Source of the DNA: Advenella kashmirensis WT001
GTDB taxonomy: Bacteria > Pseudomonadota > Gammaproteobacteria > Burkholderiales > Burkholderiaceae_B
Assembly (NCBI RefSeq): GCF_000219915.2
Contig: NC_017964.1
Location: 1,302,001-1,366,000, forward strand
Direction: 5' to 3'
Length of the DNA: 64,000 nucleotides
Numbering within the stretch: position 1 is the first letter of the stretch; each line of letters opens with the position of its first letter. The notes below the pieces were generated by a model, which had not been told where the DNA came from, searched no databases, and saw only the letters and a list, made by a program, of their open reading frames with translations. This document shows positions 9,324 to 18,448 of this stretch, piece by piece. Position numbers and translations under genes: made by a program.

Positions 9324-10898
9324 TTACGCCACTTCATGCTGATTCATTTCGCGCAGACGAAAACGCTGGATTTTGCCGGTTGCCGTTTTGGGCAATTCAT
9401 CCAGAAACTCAATGCTGCGTGGATATTTATGCGGTGCCAGCCGGGATTTGACAAAGGCCTTGAGCGTGTCCTTGAGCGTGTCGTCGGCCGGTGGCGCCGT
9501 TTCCTTGAGCACCACATAGGCGCGGGTCTTGACCAGGCCCTGCGAGTCGGTAACGCCGATGACGGCCGCCTCCAGGACAGCCTCGTGCTCAATGAGCGTG
9601 GCCTCCACTTCGAAGGGAGACACATACTGTCCGCTTACCTTGAGCATGTCGTCGCTGCGACCCGCATAGGTGTAATAGCCGTCGGCATCGCGCGAATACT
9701 TGTCGCCACTTTTGATCCACTCCCCCTGAAATGTCGCTCTTGTCTTTTCCCGGTTGTTCCAGTACATGAGGGCAGCGCTTTTGCCCTTGATGTACAGATC
9801 GCCGATTTCGCCATCTGCGACGATAGCACCTTGCTCGTCGCGAAGCTCAAGTTCATAGCCGGGTACGGGTTTTCCTGTGGTGCCATAGCGAATGTCATCA
9901 GGCCGGTTGGACAGAAAAATATGCAGCATTTCGGTTGATCCGATGCCATCGATGATATTACATCCGAAATGAGTCGTGAAACGCTCGCCAAGTTCCCTTG
10001 GCAGAGCCTCACCAGCTGACGAACACATCCGCAATTGCACTTCATCGCGGGTAGGTGTGTTGGCAGCCGCCAGCATGCCGGCATAACCGGTTGGTGCGCC
10101 GCAAAACACTGTGGGCTGGTGTTTGCGCATCGCCTCGAACACGGCATCCGGGGTCGGGCGGCCCTCGATCAGAACTACGCTGGCCCCGACACCCAACGGG
10201 AAGGTCAGGGCGTTGCCCAGTCCGTAGGCAAAAAACAGTTTTGCGGCTGACAGAATTCGGTCTGATTCGGTCAGCCGCAGCAGGTCCTGTGCATAATAGC
10301 GAATGGTCCAGTAAGGATTGGCATGGCTGTGTACGGTGCCTTTGGGTTTACCGGTAGACCCCGATGAGTACAGCCAGAAGGCCGGTTCATCGGCCTTGGT
10401 GCTACAGGGGCGATGACAGGGCGTTGCAGCGTCCATTGCCTGGTCCATGCTTAACTGGCCATGCGAGAGTTCACCTTGCGGACGTGACACCAGGATATGC
10501 TTGATTTCGTGCTCTGCTTCACTCATGGCCTGGGTTAGCACCGGCAACAGTGCTGCCGACACCATGGCGGCCTGGCAGCGACTGTCTTCAATAATGTATT
10601 TATAGTCTTGCGGTGTCAGCAAGGTATTGATGGCAACCGGCACAATGCCTGCGTGAACGGCGGCCAGAAAGGCGACAGGCCAGTCTGTGCAGTCGTTCAT
10701 CAGCAACAGTATCCGTTCTTCGCGGTGCACGCCGAGGTTTTTCAGCACAGAGGTCAGGCGCCGCACTTTGTCAAAAAGCGCGGCATAGGTCAACGTTCCG
10801 TTGCTATCGATGTAAGCAATGCGATCCAGGCGGTTCTGGTTGGTTTGGATCAGATAGTCGGCAATATTGAACTGGCTGCTGTTTTCAGGGGTCTGCAT
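9324..10898 (-). CDS. bclA: benzoate-CoA ligase
   Basis: Converts benzoate, ATP and CoA to benzoyl-CoA, the first step of the box pathway. The 524-residue protein has the AMP-binding P-loop YSSGSTGKPKGTVHSH (near residue 180), the benzoate-CoA-ligase-typical AKLFFAYGLGN, the GSTEMLHIFLSNRPDD motif and the C-terminal catalytic lysine region LPKTATGKIQRFRL. Length and motifs match BclA/BadA enzymes rather than general acyl-CoA synthetases. It is the second gene of the minus-strand operon, 162 bases after the DUF4863 gene, and it links uptake genes to boxABC on the other strand. Confident on function; related substituted benzoates may also be substrates. Confidence 0.93.
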   Translation of the reverse strand: MQTPENSSQFNIADYLIQTNQNRLDRIAYIDSNGTLTYAALFDKVRRLTSVLKNLGVHREERILLLMNDCTDWPVAFLAAVHAGIVPVAINTLLTPQDYKYIIEDSRCQAAMVSAALLPVLTQAMSEAEHEIKHILVSRPQGELSHGQLSMDQAMDAATPCHRPCSTKADEPAFWLYSSGSTGKPKGTVHSHANPYWTIRYYAQDLLRLTESDRILSAAKLFFAYGLGNALTFPLGVGASVVLIEGRPTPDAVFEAMRKHQPTVFCGAPTGYAGMLAAANTPTRDEVQLRMCSSAGEALPRELGERFTTHFGCNIIDGIGSTEMLHIFLSNRPDDIRYGTTGKPVPGYELELRDEQGAIVADGEIGDLYIKGKSAALMYWNNREKTRATFQGEWIKSGDKYSRDADGYYTYAGRSDDMLKVSGQYVSPFEVEATLIEHEAVLEAAVIGVTDSQGLVKTRAYVVLKETAPPADDTLKDTLKAFVKSRLAPHKYPRSIEFLDELPKTATGKIQRFRLREMNQHEVA

Positions 10899-11060
10899 GG
10901 TTTAACTCCGCTAAATGCCTGGCTGCTTGCCGCCGGCGCACTTCAAGTTGTTGGCACTGCCGCGCTGTGAGTGGATCAATGGGCTGCCTGTGTCGGTTTT
11001 GTGCTACGTTGATATGGCTGCAGCCGGGTTGTCGACAGGGTCTGACTTTTCATTGAGCTG

Positions 11061-11531
11061 TCATTGCTGCTGCGCCGTGAATTCTATTTTTCCGTCCGGC
11101 AGCAAATACAGCACATGGGCTGCACCGTTGCTGACGGTCGGATAGTGGGCAGAGTCCGGGCCGTAGACTTTCCAGCCGGCATCACTGCCATCGAACCGGG
11201 CGCCGGGTGTGAGCGGCATGATCAGATCAATTTCGCCATTGGGATGACGGTGATGCGGGCCGCGGATATCCTGCATGCTGACCACATCCACGGAAAATCC
11301 GTGGCTCGCTTCGGACGGCTTGGTCACCCGGCCGTATTTGAGTCCCTGCGCTTCGTGCTTGCACATCCAGCCATCTGCTATACCCTGGATACAGGCTGCC
11401 GTCATTTCTTGGTACCAGTCCGAGTGCGCACCGTAGCCGGCATTGAGCCACGCCTGGAGCGTGTGATCCAGCGGACGGCCTGCTATTTGACGGGTTACCG
11501 TCTGAATAAGCGTGTCGAAATGTTCGCGCAT
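11061..11531 (-). CDS. DUF4863 (PnbB-like, 4-hydroxylaminobenzoate lyase family) protein
   Basis: A 156-residue cupin-like protein of the family that contains 4-hydroxylaminobenzoate lyase. Recognisable pieces are DTLIQTVTRQIAGRPLD at the N-terminus, GFSVDVVSMQDIRGPHHRHPNGEIDLIMP in the centre and VLYLLPDGKIEF at the end; the HHRHP cluster could bind a metal. I choose the ATG at 11531 (MREHFD), since AAGGAGA stands nine bases in front; a longer frame from 11618 would run over the putative BoxR operator. It is the first gene of the transport operon. A role in handling aromatic intermediates or effector levels is plausible, but a true lyase activity here is unproven. Confidence 0.8.
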   Translation of the reverse strand: MREHFDTLIQTVTRQIAGRPLDHTLQAWLNAGYGAHSDWYQEMTAACIQGIADGWMCKHEAQGLKYGRVTKPSEASHGFSVDVVSMQDIRGPHHRHPNGEIDLIMPLTPGARFDGSDAGWKVYGPDSAHYPTVSNGAAHVLYLLPDGKIEFTAQQQ

Positions 11532-11565
11532 GCTTAAAGTCTCCTTAACACCTGATTTTTTTTCG

Positions 11566-11579
11566 TGCATTATTTTGCA
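11566..11579. promoter_or_regulatory. putative BoxR operator, TGCA-N6-TGCA (transport operon side)
   Basis: Two TGCA tetrads at 11566-11569 and 11576-11579, ten bases apart start to start. A third TGCA lies at 11600-11603. BoxR/BzdR regulators are known to recognise TGCA-containing repeats. The site lies in the 144-base gap between the DUF4863 start and boxR, so it could serve both divergent promoters. Confidence 0.6.
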
Positions 11580-11675
11580 TGTAGATGATAAGATAGGCAT
11601 GCAGTTAAAATCAGTCAAGATTTTTGCTCAATCTTTAGGGAAAACACTAGCTCCCGATTTACGAAATGGCACGCT

Positions 11676-12590
11676 ATGACGCTGGAAAATTCATTTGAAA
11701 TAGATTCGATGCAAGACAAGACGCCGCTGTTGCGGGCGTTGGGTGAGCGCATCCGCTCGCTGCGCGCGCGCAAGGGCATCACGCGCAAGAGGCTGGCGAG
11801 TCTGGCGGGCATTTCCGAGCGCCATATGGCCAATCTTGAGCTGGGTACCGGTAATGCAACCATACTGGTGCTGCACCAGGTCGCTCAGGCGCTCACTTGC
11901 TCACTGGCCGAACTCATCGGCGACGTTACCACTTCGTCGCCCGAGTGGCTGATGATCCGCGAGTTACTGGAGAACCGCAGCGAGAAGGATTTGCATAAAG
12001 TGCGGCTGCGGCTGATTGAGCTGTTCGGCGCCGACAAGACGCCGGGCTCGCGGCTGTCACGCATTGCCCTAATCGGCCTGCGCGGTGCCGGCAAATCCAC
12101 GCTGGGCCGCATGCTTGCAGACCGGCTTGGCTATCCGTTCATCGAGCTGTCGCATGAAATTGAGCAGACTACCGGTTGCAGCATCAACGAGATTCATTCG
12201 CTATATGGCCCCGTCGCTTACCGTCGCTATGAGCGACGCGCGCTGGAAGAAACCATCCAGCTATATCCTGAAGTGGTCATTGCCACGCCGGGCGGGCTGG
12301 TTTCCGAAGCGGCCACCTATAACAATCTGCTGGAGCATTGCCTGACGGTCTGGTTGCAGGCCACACCGCGCGAACATATGGATCGTGTCATTGCCCAGGG
12401 CGATTTCCGTCCCATGTCCGGCAGCAAGGAAGCCATGCACGACCTGAAGCTGATCCTGGAGGGCAGGGTGGCCTTCTATAGCAAGGCGGATGTACATCTG
12501 GATACCAGCCTTCAGCCCCTTGAAGAGACCTTTGAGTCGCTGTTTGCGAAAGTTCAGGCGGCGCGCCAGTCGGCCGAAGTATTGACCTGA
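11676..12590 (+). CDS. boxR: BoxR, benzoyl-CoA-responsive transcriptional repressor
   Basis: A 304-residue regulator with the two-part BoxR/BzdR architecture. An XRE-type helix-turn-helix sits at about residues 22-80 (GERIRSLRARKGITRKRLA, then ISERHMANLELG). A shikimate-kinase-like domain follows from about 128, with P-loop GLRGAGKST at 134-142 and FIELSHEIEQTTG. In the studied homologues the kinase-like domain binds benzoyl-CoA and releases DNA. The gene is divergent from the ligase/transport operon and lies just upstream of boxC; matching TGCA-N6-TGCA sites before both operons support control of both. An alternative start at 11709 (MQDKTPLL) is possible. Confidence 0.93.
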   Translation: MTLENSFEIDSMQDKTPLLRALGERIRSLRARKGITRKRLASLAGISERHMANLELGTGNATILVLHQVAQALTCSLAELIGDVTTSSPEWLMIRELLENRSEKDLHKVRLRLIELFGADKTPGSRLSRIALIGLRGAGKSTLGRMLADRLGYPFIELSHEIEQTTGCSINEIHSLYGPVAYRRYERRALEETIQLYPEVVIATPGGLVSEAATYNNLLEHCLTVWLQATPREHMDRVIAQGDFRPMSGSKEAMHDLKLILEGRVAFYSKADVHLDTSLQPLEETFESLFAKVQAARQSAEVLT

Positions 12591-12604
12591 GTGAACCGAA
12601 GTGG

Positions 12605-12621
12605 CTAGGGTAAATCCCTAG
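12605..12621. repeat. inverted repeat CTAGGG-N5-CCCTAG between boxR and the boxC promoter
   Basis: Perfect six-base arms (12605-12610 and 12616-12621) with a five-base loop, ten bases upstream of the boxC -35 element. There is no T run after it, so a terminator is unlikely; it may be a further regulatory site or chance. Confidence 0.35.
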
Positions 12622-12630
12622 TCAAACGGC

Positions 12631-12660
12631 TTGACCACCTATAGAATCATGCAATATAGT
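12631..12660 (+). promoter_or_regulatory. sigma70-type promoter for boxCBA
   Basis: TTGACC at 12631-12636 and TATAGT at 12655-12660 with an 18-base spacer. Transcription would start around 12667, upstream of the TGCA-N6-TGCA site at 12681-12694, which places the operator where a bound repressor would block the start of transcription. A single TGCA at 12650-12653 overlaps the spacer end. Confidence 0.6.
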
Positions 12661-12680
12661 GCCTCTAATGACAAACTAAA

Positions 12681-12694
12681 TGCAATGAAATGCA
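12681..12694. promoter_or_regulatory. putative BoxR operator, TGCA-N6-TGCA (boxCBA side)
   Basis: TGCA at 12681-12684 and 12691-12694, identical in spacing to the site at 11566-11579. Another TGCA at 12650 is 31 bases upstream, about three helical turns. It lies between the predicted transcription start and the boxC start codon, a classic repressor position. Confidence 0.65.
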
Positions 12695-12714
12695 TGACTC
12701 TATTGGAGACAGCC

Positions 12715-14376
12715 ATGAGCGAGCTGAAAGTCAATTACCAGACCAATCCGTCGCAGTACAAGCACCTCTCATTGACGACCGAAGGCAATGTTGCACGGCT
12801 GACGATTGACATCGATGAAGACAGTGGCATTCGTCCCGGCTATAAGCTGAAACTGAACTCCTATGATTTGGGTGTGGATATTGAATTGCACGATGCACTC
12901 AATCGCCTTCGGTTTGAACATCCGGAAGTGCGCAGCGTTGTTGTATCCAGTGGCAAAGAGCGCATTTTCTGCTCGGGCGCCAATATTTTCATGCTGGGTC
13001 TGTCCAGTCACGCGTGGAAAGTCAATTTCTGCAAGTTCACCAACGAGACGCGCAACAGCATAGAGGATACCAGCGAGCATTCAGGCGTGAAATTCATTGC
13101 TGCCGTCAACGGCGCCTGTGCTGGTGGCGGTTACGAGCTGGCCCTGGCCTGTGATGAAATCTATCTGGTGGATGATCGCTCCTCGTCGGTGTCGCTGCCT
13201 GAAGTTCCTTTGCTCGGGGTTCTGCCGGGGACCGGCGGGCTGACCCGGGTCACCGATAAACGCAAGGTTCGTCATGACCACGCTGATATTTTCTGCACCC
13301 TGGTTGAAGGCGTGCGCGGCCAGCGGGCTAAAGACTGGAAACTGGTTGATGAGGTCGTCAAGCCGGCCAGGTTTCAGGAAACCATCAGCGCCCGTGCACA
13401 GGAACTGGCGCAGCAGAATGCTTCAGGTTCATCGCCCGGGTTGCAGGGCGTGACGCTGACGGCGCTTGACAAACACGAAACGGCCGACAGCCTGCATTAC
13501 AAATATGTCAATGTTGATATTGATCGCGCAGGCAAGTTCGCCACGTTCACCCTGCGAGGCCCCGAAGGGGCGTTGCCCGAAAGCATTGATGCCATTTTGC
13601 AGGCCGGTATGAGCTGGTGGCCGTTGCAAATGGCCCGCGAACTGGATGATGCCATTCTTTCCATGCGCACCAATGAACTGGACAGCGGGCTGTGGTTGAT
13701 CAAGACGACAGGCAGCGCCGAGGCTGTGCTCAAAAGCGACGATATCCTGCTGAATCATAAGGACCATTGGTTCGTGCGCGAAACACTGGGTTTGCTGCGT
13801 CGTACTTTTGCAAGACTGGACGTTTCTTCGCGCTCTCTGTTTGCGCTGGTCGATGAAGGCTCATGCTTTGCCGGATCGTTGCTGGAGCCTGCGCTTGCCT
13901 GCGACCGCATCTATATGCTGACCCTGCCCGACGATGAAGATCGCACGCCGCGTATCACCGTTGGTCCGATCAATTTCGGCTTTTTGCCCATGGTGACGCG
14001 GCAGTCGCGTCTGGCGCGCCGCTTCTATGATGATCCGGTCAGCCTGGAACGGATCAAGGCGCTGGCCGGCAAGGGACTGGAAGGCGATCAGGCCGAACAG
14101 GCCGGCCTGGTTACTTATGCGCTGGATGATATCGACTGGGACGAAGAAGTGCGGATTGCCATTGAAGAGCGGGTGTCCATGTCGCCCGATGCGTTAACCG
14201 GCATGGAAGCCAACCTGCGCTTTAACGGCCCGGAAAATATGTGGACCCGGATTTTCGGCCGCCTGACGGCCTGGCAAAACTGGATCTTCATCCGGCCCAA
14301 TGCGGTGGGTGAAAAAGGCGCCCTCAAATTGTATGGCAAGGGCGAAAAACCGAACTTTGACCGCAATCGCGTCTGA
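12715..14376 (+). CDS. boxC: BoxC, 2,3-epoxybenzoyl-CoA dihydrolase
   Basis: Hydrolytic ring-opening enzyme of the aerobic benzoyl-CoA pathway: it converts 2,3-epoxybenzoyl-CoA with two waters to 3,4-dehydroadipyl-CoA semialdehyde and formate. The protein has 553 residues, close to the family's usual length, with an enoyl-CoA-hydratase fold: GKERIFCSGANIFMLG, the oxyanion region FIAAVNGACAGGGYELALACDEIYL, and LPEVPLLGVLPGTGGL. A degenerate second hydratase-like half follows (ALVDEGSCFAGSLLEPALACDRIY). I choose the ATG at 12715 (MSELKVNY) with GGAG upstream over the frame from 12631, which would start inside the promoter. First gene of boxC-boxB-boxA. Confidence 0.93.
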   Translation: MSELKVNYQTNPSQYKHLSLTTEGNVARLTIDIDEDSGIRPGYKLKLNSYDLGVDIELHDALNRLRFEHPEVRSVVVSSGKERIFCSGANIFMLGLSSHAWKVNFCKFTNETRNSIEDTSEHSGVKFIAAVNGACAGGGYELALACDEIYLVDDRSSSVSLPEVPLLGVLPGTGGLTRVTDKRKVRHDHADIFCTLVEGVRGQRAKDWKLVDEVVKPARFQETISARAQELAQQNASGSSPGLQGVTLTALDKHETADSLHYKYVNVDIDRAGKFATFTLRGPEGALPESIDAILQAGMSWWPLQMARELDDAILSMRTNELDSGLWLIKTTGSAEAVLKSDDILLNHKDHWFVRETLGLLRRTFARLDVSSRSLFALVDEGSCFAGSLLEPALACDRIYMLTLPDDEDRTPRITVGPINFGFLPMVTRQSRLARRFYDDPVSLERIKALAGKGLEGDQAEQAGLVTYALDDIDWDEEVRIAIEERVSMSPDALTGMEANLRFNGPENMWTRIFGRLTAWQNWIFIRPNAVGEKGALKLYGKGEKPNFDRNRV

Positions 14377-14472
14377 CCCCATCGCATCTGGCTGCTAGCT
14401 GCGTATATCCATCAAAATGAAGGAGCCGGGTAAACTCATTGAAATACCCGCTCCATGACACTGGAGATCACT

Positions 14473-15900
14473 ATGTCGAGTATCAATTACAGCGAAAAAA
14501 TCCCCAATAACGTGAACCTGTCTGAAGACAGGACGCTGCAACGCGCGCTGGAGCACTGGCAACCGAATTATCGTAAATGGTGGAACGAAATGGGTCCCGA
14601 CGGTTCCCAGGATTTTGACGTTTACTTGCGTACCGCGACCAGTGTAGATCCGCAGGGGTGGGCCTCCTTCGGCTATGTAAAGATGCCGGACTATCGCTGG
14701 GGCATCTTCCTGAACCCGCGCGATGCCGAGCGCCAGGTCAATTTCGGCGAACACAAGGGCGAGAAGGCCTGGCAGGATGTGCCGGGCGAACATCGCGCCA
14801 ATCTGCGACGTATTATTGTGACCCAGGGCGACACTGAGCCGGCATCGGTGGAACAGCAGCGCCATCTGGGCCTGACTGCGCCTTCCATGTATGACTTGCG
14901 CAATCTGTTTCAGGTCAACGTGGAAGAGGGACGGCATTTGTGGGCCATGGTGTACCTGCTGCATAAGCATTTCGGTCGTGATGGCCGCGAGGAAGCCGAG
15001 GCGTTGCTTGAGCGCAATAGCGGCGACGAAGACAATCCGCGGATTCTGGCGGCCTTCAATGAAAAAACGCCAGACTGGCTGTCGTTTTATATGTTCACGT
15101 ATTTCACTGACCGTGACGGTAAATTTCAATTGTGTGCGCTGGCCGAATCCGGCTTTGACCCGCTGGCCCGTACGACCAAATTCATGCTGACCGAAGAGGC
15201 GCATCATATGTTTGTGGGCGAGTCGGGCGTATCCCGGGTCATTCAGCGAACCTGCGAGGTGATGAACCAATTGAAAACCGACGATGCCGCGCGTCTTCGC
15301 GAGGCTGGCGTGATTGATCTGGAAACCATTCAGCGCTATCTGAATTTCCACTTCAGTGTCACCATTGACCTGTTTGGTGCCGACGAATCCAGTAACGCAG
15401 CTACGTTCTACAACACCGGGTTGAAAGGACGCTATGAAGAAACCAAGCGTGATGACGATCATAAACTATACGATCGCACCTACAATGTGCTGGCGGTGCA
15501 GGACGGTCGCCTGGTCGAGCGCTCCGTGCCGATGCTAAACGCCCTGAACGAAGTGTTGCGCGATGACTATATCAAGGATTCGGTCGGTGGCGTCAATCGC
15601 TGGAACAAAGTCATTGAAAAGGCGGGTATTGCCTTTCGCCTGAAGACGCCGCACAAGGCATTTAACCGAAGTATCGGCACCCTGTCGGGCGTGTTTGTTT
15701 CTCCAGAAGGCACGATGATGTCCGAGGCTGAATGGGTCAAGCGCGAGCGCGACTGGCTGCCGACCCATGAGGACCGGGCCTTTGTCGCTTCACTAATGGG
15801 GCGCGTTGTCGAACCAGGCAAATTTGCCAACTGGATCGCGCCGCCGGTCATGGGTATCAATCGACAGCCGGTTGATTTCGAGTATGTGCGATTCAACTGA
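14473..15900 (+). CDS. boxB: BoxB, benzoyl-CoA 2,3-epoxidase oxygenase component
   Basis: Class I di-iron monooxygenase that epoxidises the ring of benzoyl-CoA using O2 and electrons from BoxA. The protein has 475 residues, as usual for the family. Candidate iron ligands occur in two helical-bundle halves: E122, E152 and H155 (VEEGRHLW), then D213, E242 and H245 (TEEAHHMF). I choose the ATG at 14473 (MSSINYSEK), preceded by GGAG, rather than 14455. It lies 96 bases after boxC and 60 bases before boxA, so all three are probably one transcript. Confidence 0.94.
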   Translation: MSSINYSEKIPNNVNLSEDRTLQRALEHWQPNYRKWWNEMGPDGSQDFDVYLRTATSVDPQGWASFGYVKMPDYRWGIFLNPRDAERQVNFGEHKGEKAWQDVPGEHRANLRRIIVTQGDTEPASVEQQRHLGLTAPSMYDLRNLFQVNVEEGRHLWAMVYLLHKHFGRDGREEAEALLERNSGDEDNPRILAAFNEKTPDWLSFYMFTYFTDRDGKFQLCALAESGFDPLARTTKFMLTEEAHHMFVGESGVSRVIQRTCEVMNQLKTDDAARLREAGVIDLETIQRYLNFHFSVTIDLFGADESSNAATFYNTGLKGRYEETKRDDDHKLYDRTYNVLAVQDGRLVERSVPMLNALNEVLRDDYIKDSVGGVNRWNKVIEKAGIAFRLKTPHKAFNRSIGTLSGVFVSPEGTMMSEAEWVKRERDWLPTHEDRAFVASLMGRVVEPGKFANWIAPPVMGINRQPVDFEYVRFN

Positions 15901-15960
15901 TCGGGGATGCCCGACACGGGCATCCAACAATATGGAAATAGATCCAGGAGGTAGACTGTT

Positions 15961-17226
15961 ATGGCGACGATCGAATTAGCCCAGGTAATAAAAAAACAGC
16001 ACCTGATTGATCCGGAAATTTGCATACGCTGCAACACATGCGAGGAAACCTGTCCGATCGATGCGATTACGCACGACGGCACCAATTACGTCGTCAGGCC
16101 CGATGTCTGCAACCACTGCATGGCCTGTGTGGCGCCCTGTCCGACCGGTGCCATAGACAACTGGCAGCCGGTGCTCGCCGAAAAAATGTATTCACTCGAT
16201 GAACAATACAGCTGGGACGAGTTGCCTGCGCCGCTGGCGCTGGATGTGGCGGACATAACGGCGCTCGCCGATGCCGGCGCGACTGGTGCTGACGCGGATG
16301 CCGATGCCGAAGTAACCATTCAGGGTAGCAATTATGTGGCCGGCTCGCAGGTCCCTCCCTGGTCGGCCTCGCACAGCTATACGAATTTGTACGGCACGCG
16401 CAACGTGGTGACGGCAACGGTGTCGGGAAACTACCGGCTGACCGATGAGTCATCCGATAGCGACATTCGCCATGTCGTGCTGGATTTTGGCGATGCTCCC
16501 TTTCCGGTACTGGAAGGTCAGTCTATCGGCATTATTCCGCCCGGCACCGACGCCGGCGACCGTTTGCATCATGCCCGTCAATACTCGCTGGCCAGTCCGC
16601 GAGACGGCGAGCGGCCCCGCTACAACAACGTATCGATCACCGTCAAGCGGGTGGTGCAGGACTATGATGGCAATCCGGTCAGGGGCGTCTGCTCCAATTA
16701 CGTATGTGATTTGAAGAAGGGCGACAAGGTACAGGTTATCGGCCCTTTCGGGCATACTTTCCTGATGCCGAATCACCCTGGTGCCAATATCATCATGATC
16801 TGCACCGGAACCGGCAGTGCGCCCATGCGCGCGATGACCGAGAGGCGCCGACGCAAGCGCCTGCAGGAGCCGGGCGACGATCGCGGCAAACTCATGCTCT
16901 TCTTTGGCGCTCGTTGCAAGGAAGAATTGCCTTATTTCGGCCCGCTCAACAAGCTGCCCAAAGACTTTATCGATATTAACTTTGCATTTTCACGCACGCC
17001 TGGCGAACCCAAGAAATATGTGCAGGATGTGATGCGCGAACGCTTGCCCGATCTGCTGGCGTTGCTCAGGAACGACGACACTTATATTTATGTCTGTGGC
17101 GTCAAGGGCATGGAATCGGGCGTGCTGGAGGTGTTGCAGGAAGCGGCCGCATCAGGCGGTATGCAATGGAGCGAACTGCATGCTACGCTCAGGCAAAAAG
17201 GGCGTCTGCATCTGGAGACGTATTAA
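15961..17226 (+). CDS. boxA: BoxA, benzoyl-CoA epoxidase reductase component
   Basis: Electron-transfer partner of BoxB. A 421-residue protein with an N-terminal two-[4Fe-4S] ferredoxin part (cysteines 21, 24, 27, 31 and 50, 53, 56, 60). A variable acidic linker (about residues 90-115) follows, then an FAD/NADPH reductase domain: [10 protein letters not shown] for [15 protein letters not shown] for nucleotide binding and [12 protein letters not shown] at the C-terminus. An AGGAGG sequence before the start is the best ribosome binding site in the operon. A strong terminator follows at 17251, so boxA ends the transcript. Confidence 0.94.
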   Translation: MATIELAQVIKKQHLIDPEICIRCNTCEETCPIDAITHDGTNYVVRPDVCNHCMACVAPCPTGAIDNWQPVLAEKMYSLDEQYSWDELPAPLALDVADITALADAGATGADADADAEVTIQGSNYVAGSQVPPWSASHSYTNLYGTRNVVTATVSGNYRLTDESSDSDIRHVVLDFGDAPFPVLEGQSIGIIPPGTDAGDRLHHARQYSLASPRDGERPRYNNVSITVKRVVQDYDGNPVRGVCSNYVCDLKKGDKVQVIGPFGHTFLMPNHPGANIIMICTGTGSAPMRAMTERRRRKRLQEPGDDRGKLMLFFGARCKEELPYFGPLNKLPKDFIDINFAFSRTPGEPKKYVQDVMRERLPDLLALLRNDDTYIYVCGVKGMESGVLEVLQEAAASGGMQWSELHATLRQKGRLHLETY

Positions 17227-17250
17227 TTCCTGCCATTGTGTGAACCGGGA

Positions 17251-17288
17251 AAAAGTCGCAGCCTGTGAACCAGGCGCGGCTTTTTTTT
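17251..17288 (+). terminator. rho-independent terminator after boxA
   Basis: An imperfect stem pairs AAAGTCGCAGCCTG with CAGGCGCGGCTTT around the loop TGAAC and is followed by eight T residues. It closes the boxCBA transcript before the amino-acid transporter genes. Confidence 0.75.
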
Positions 17289-17403
17289 GCGCTTGGATGG
17301 GGCTTGCCAATGAATGGACGGGACATAAGTCATATGTCATGCCATGTGGGCACTGCGACAGCATGCAGTGCCAGCGCTGAACGTGAAACCTGATTATTAC
17401 CAT

Positions 17404-17418
17404 ATAACCATTGGTTAT
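17404..17418. promoter_or_regulatory. palindrome ATAACCA-T-TGGTTAT upstream of the amino-acid transporter
   Basis: Perfect seven-base arms around one central base, about 95 bases before the binding-protein start, in an AT-rich 286-base intergenic region. This is a plausible operator for the transporter; no regulator gene is adjacent. Nothing else was recognised in 17289-17512. Confidence 0.4.
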
Positions 17419-17512
17419 TTTATTGGCTTTTGTTATGCTGATATAGTTTTCTTCACGAATATATGCATTCCAAATAACGTTTGAGCATAACGCCAACTAT
17501 CAGGAAATCTTC

Positions 17513-18340
17513 ATGAAACAGAGAAAACTACTAGCCTTGCTGGGCGCAACCCTCATCGGCCTGAGTGCCGTCAACGCGCAGGCTGATCAACTGGACGATA
17601 TCAAGAAAAACGGTGAACTGGTTGTCGGCGTCCTGGGCACAGATGAACCTGCCACCTTTATTGATCCCAAAACCCGAGAGTTCATCGGTTATGAAGTGGA
17701 CCTTGCCAAGGCAGTCGCCGACAAGATCGGCGTCAAGGCGCGCTTCAAACAGGTCGCCGTAGCGGCGCGCATTCCCGAACTGCAGCAAAAGCATGTTGAT
17801 ATCATTGCCGCGGGCCTGACGCACAACAAAGAGCGCGAAGCGCAGATCGATTTTTCCGTGACCACATTTGTGACCGGACAGAAGGCGCTGGTGCGCAGCG
17901 ACAGCGGTATCACCGATCTGGCCGGTTTGTCGGGCAAGAAAGTGCTGACCATTCGTGGCGGCACCCAGGAGCCCAATATCCGCAAGGCGGTGCCAGATGT
18001 AAACGTGGTCACCTTCGATACCAGCCAGCAGGCGTTTCTTGCATTGCAACAAGGCAAGGGCGTAGGCTATGTTGACGATGAAGCCGCCCTGTTGCGCGTC
18101 TACGCCAAGCTGGGTCCCAAACAGAGAGATTTTGTGGTGCTCAAGCAAAGCATCAGCGAAGAGCCGCTGGCATTCGGCTTGCGCAAAGGCGAGGCCGGGT
18201 TGAAAAAGGTCGTTGACGATACGCTGCGTGAACTCGAAGCCTCTGGCCAGGCCGAGAAAATTTTCTTCAAGTGGTACGGACCGGATACCAAATCACAGTT
18301 TTCAACGCGCAGCTTTAAACTCGAAACCGATAAGATTTAA
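17513..18340 (+). CDS. polar amino acid ABC transporter, periplasmic binding protein
   Basis: A 275-residue SBP_bac_3 family receptor. A signal peptide (MKQRKLLALLGATLIGLSAV, cleavage near NAQADQ) is followed by LDDIKKNGELVVGVLG, EFIGYEVDLAKAVADKIG and DIIAAGLTHNKEREAQIDFS, all standard for receptors of glutamine, cystine or arginine type. The mature protein would be periplasmic. It is first in an operon with two permeases and an ATPase. The ligand cannot be decided from sequence. Confidence 0.9.
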   Translation: MKQRKLLALLGATLIGLSAVNAQADQLDDIKKNGELVVGVLGTDEPATFIDPKTREFIGYEVDLAKAVADKIGVKARFKQVAVAARIPELQQKHVDIIAAGLTHNKEREAQIDFSVTTFVTGQKALVRSDSGITDLAGLSGKKVLTIRGGTQEPNIRKAVPDVNVVTFDTSQQAFLALQQGKGVGYVDDEAALLRVYAKLGPKQRDFVVLKQSISEEPLAFGLRKGEAGLKKVVDDTLRELEASGQAEKIFFKWYGPDTKSQFSTRSFKLETDKI

Positions 18341-18409
18341 GAGTAGACTGGATATCCGCAAGACAGCATCGGAACACGACCGGTAGCTGTTGCCAAGCGA
18401 CGGCGTGTG

Positions 18410-18448
18410 CTGCGCTCGACCTGCGCAGCGGATTTCACGCCGTTTTTT
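18410..18448 (+). terminator. intra-operon hairpin with T tract between binding protein and permease genes
   Basis: Outer arms ACGGCGTG and CACGCCGT enclose inner arms GCTGCGC and GCGCAGC; six T residues follow. It stands in the 132-base gap before the first permease gene. Partial termination here would give more binding protein than membrane complex, a common design in ABC uptake operons. Confidence 0.7.

Noticed and set aside
12605-12621. CTAGGG-N5-CCCTAG as a terminator of boxR
   Set aside because: The stem is only six base pairs and no T tract follows; listed only as an inverted repeat.
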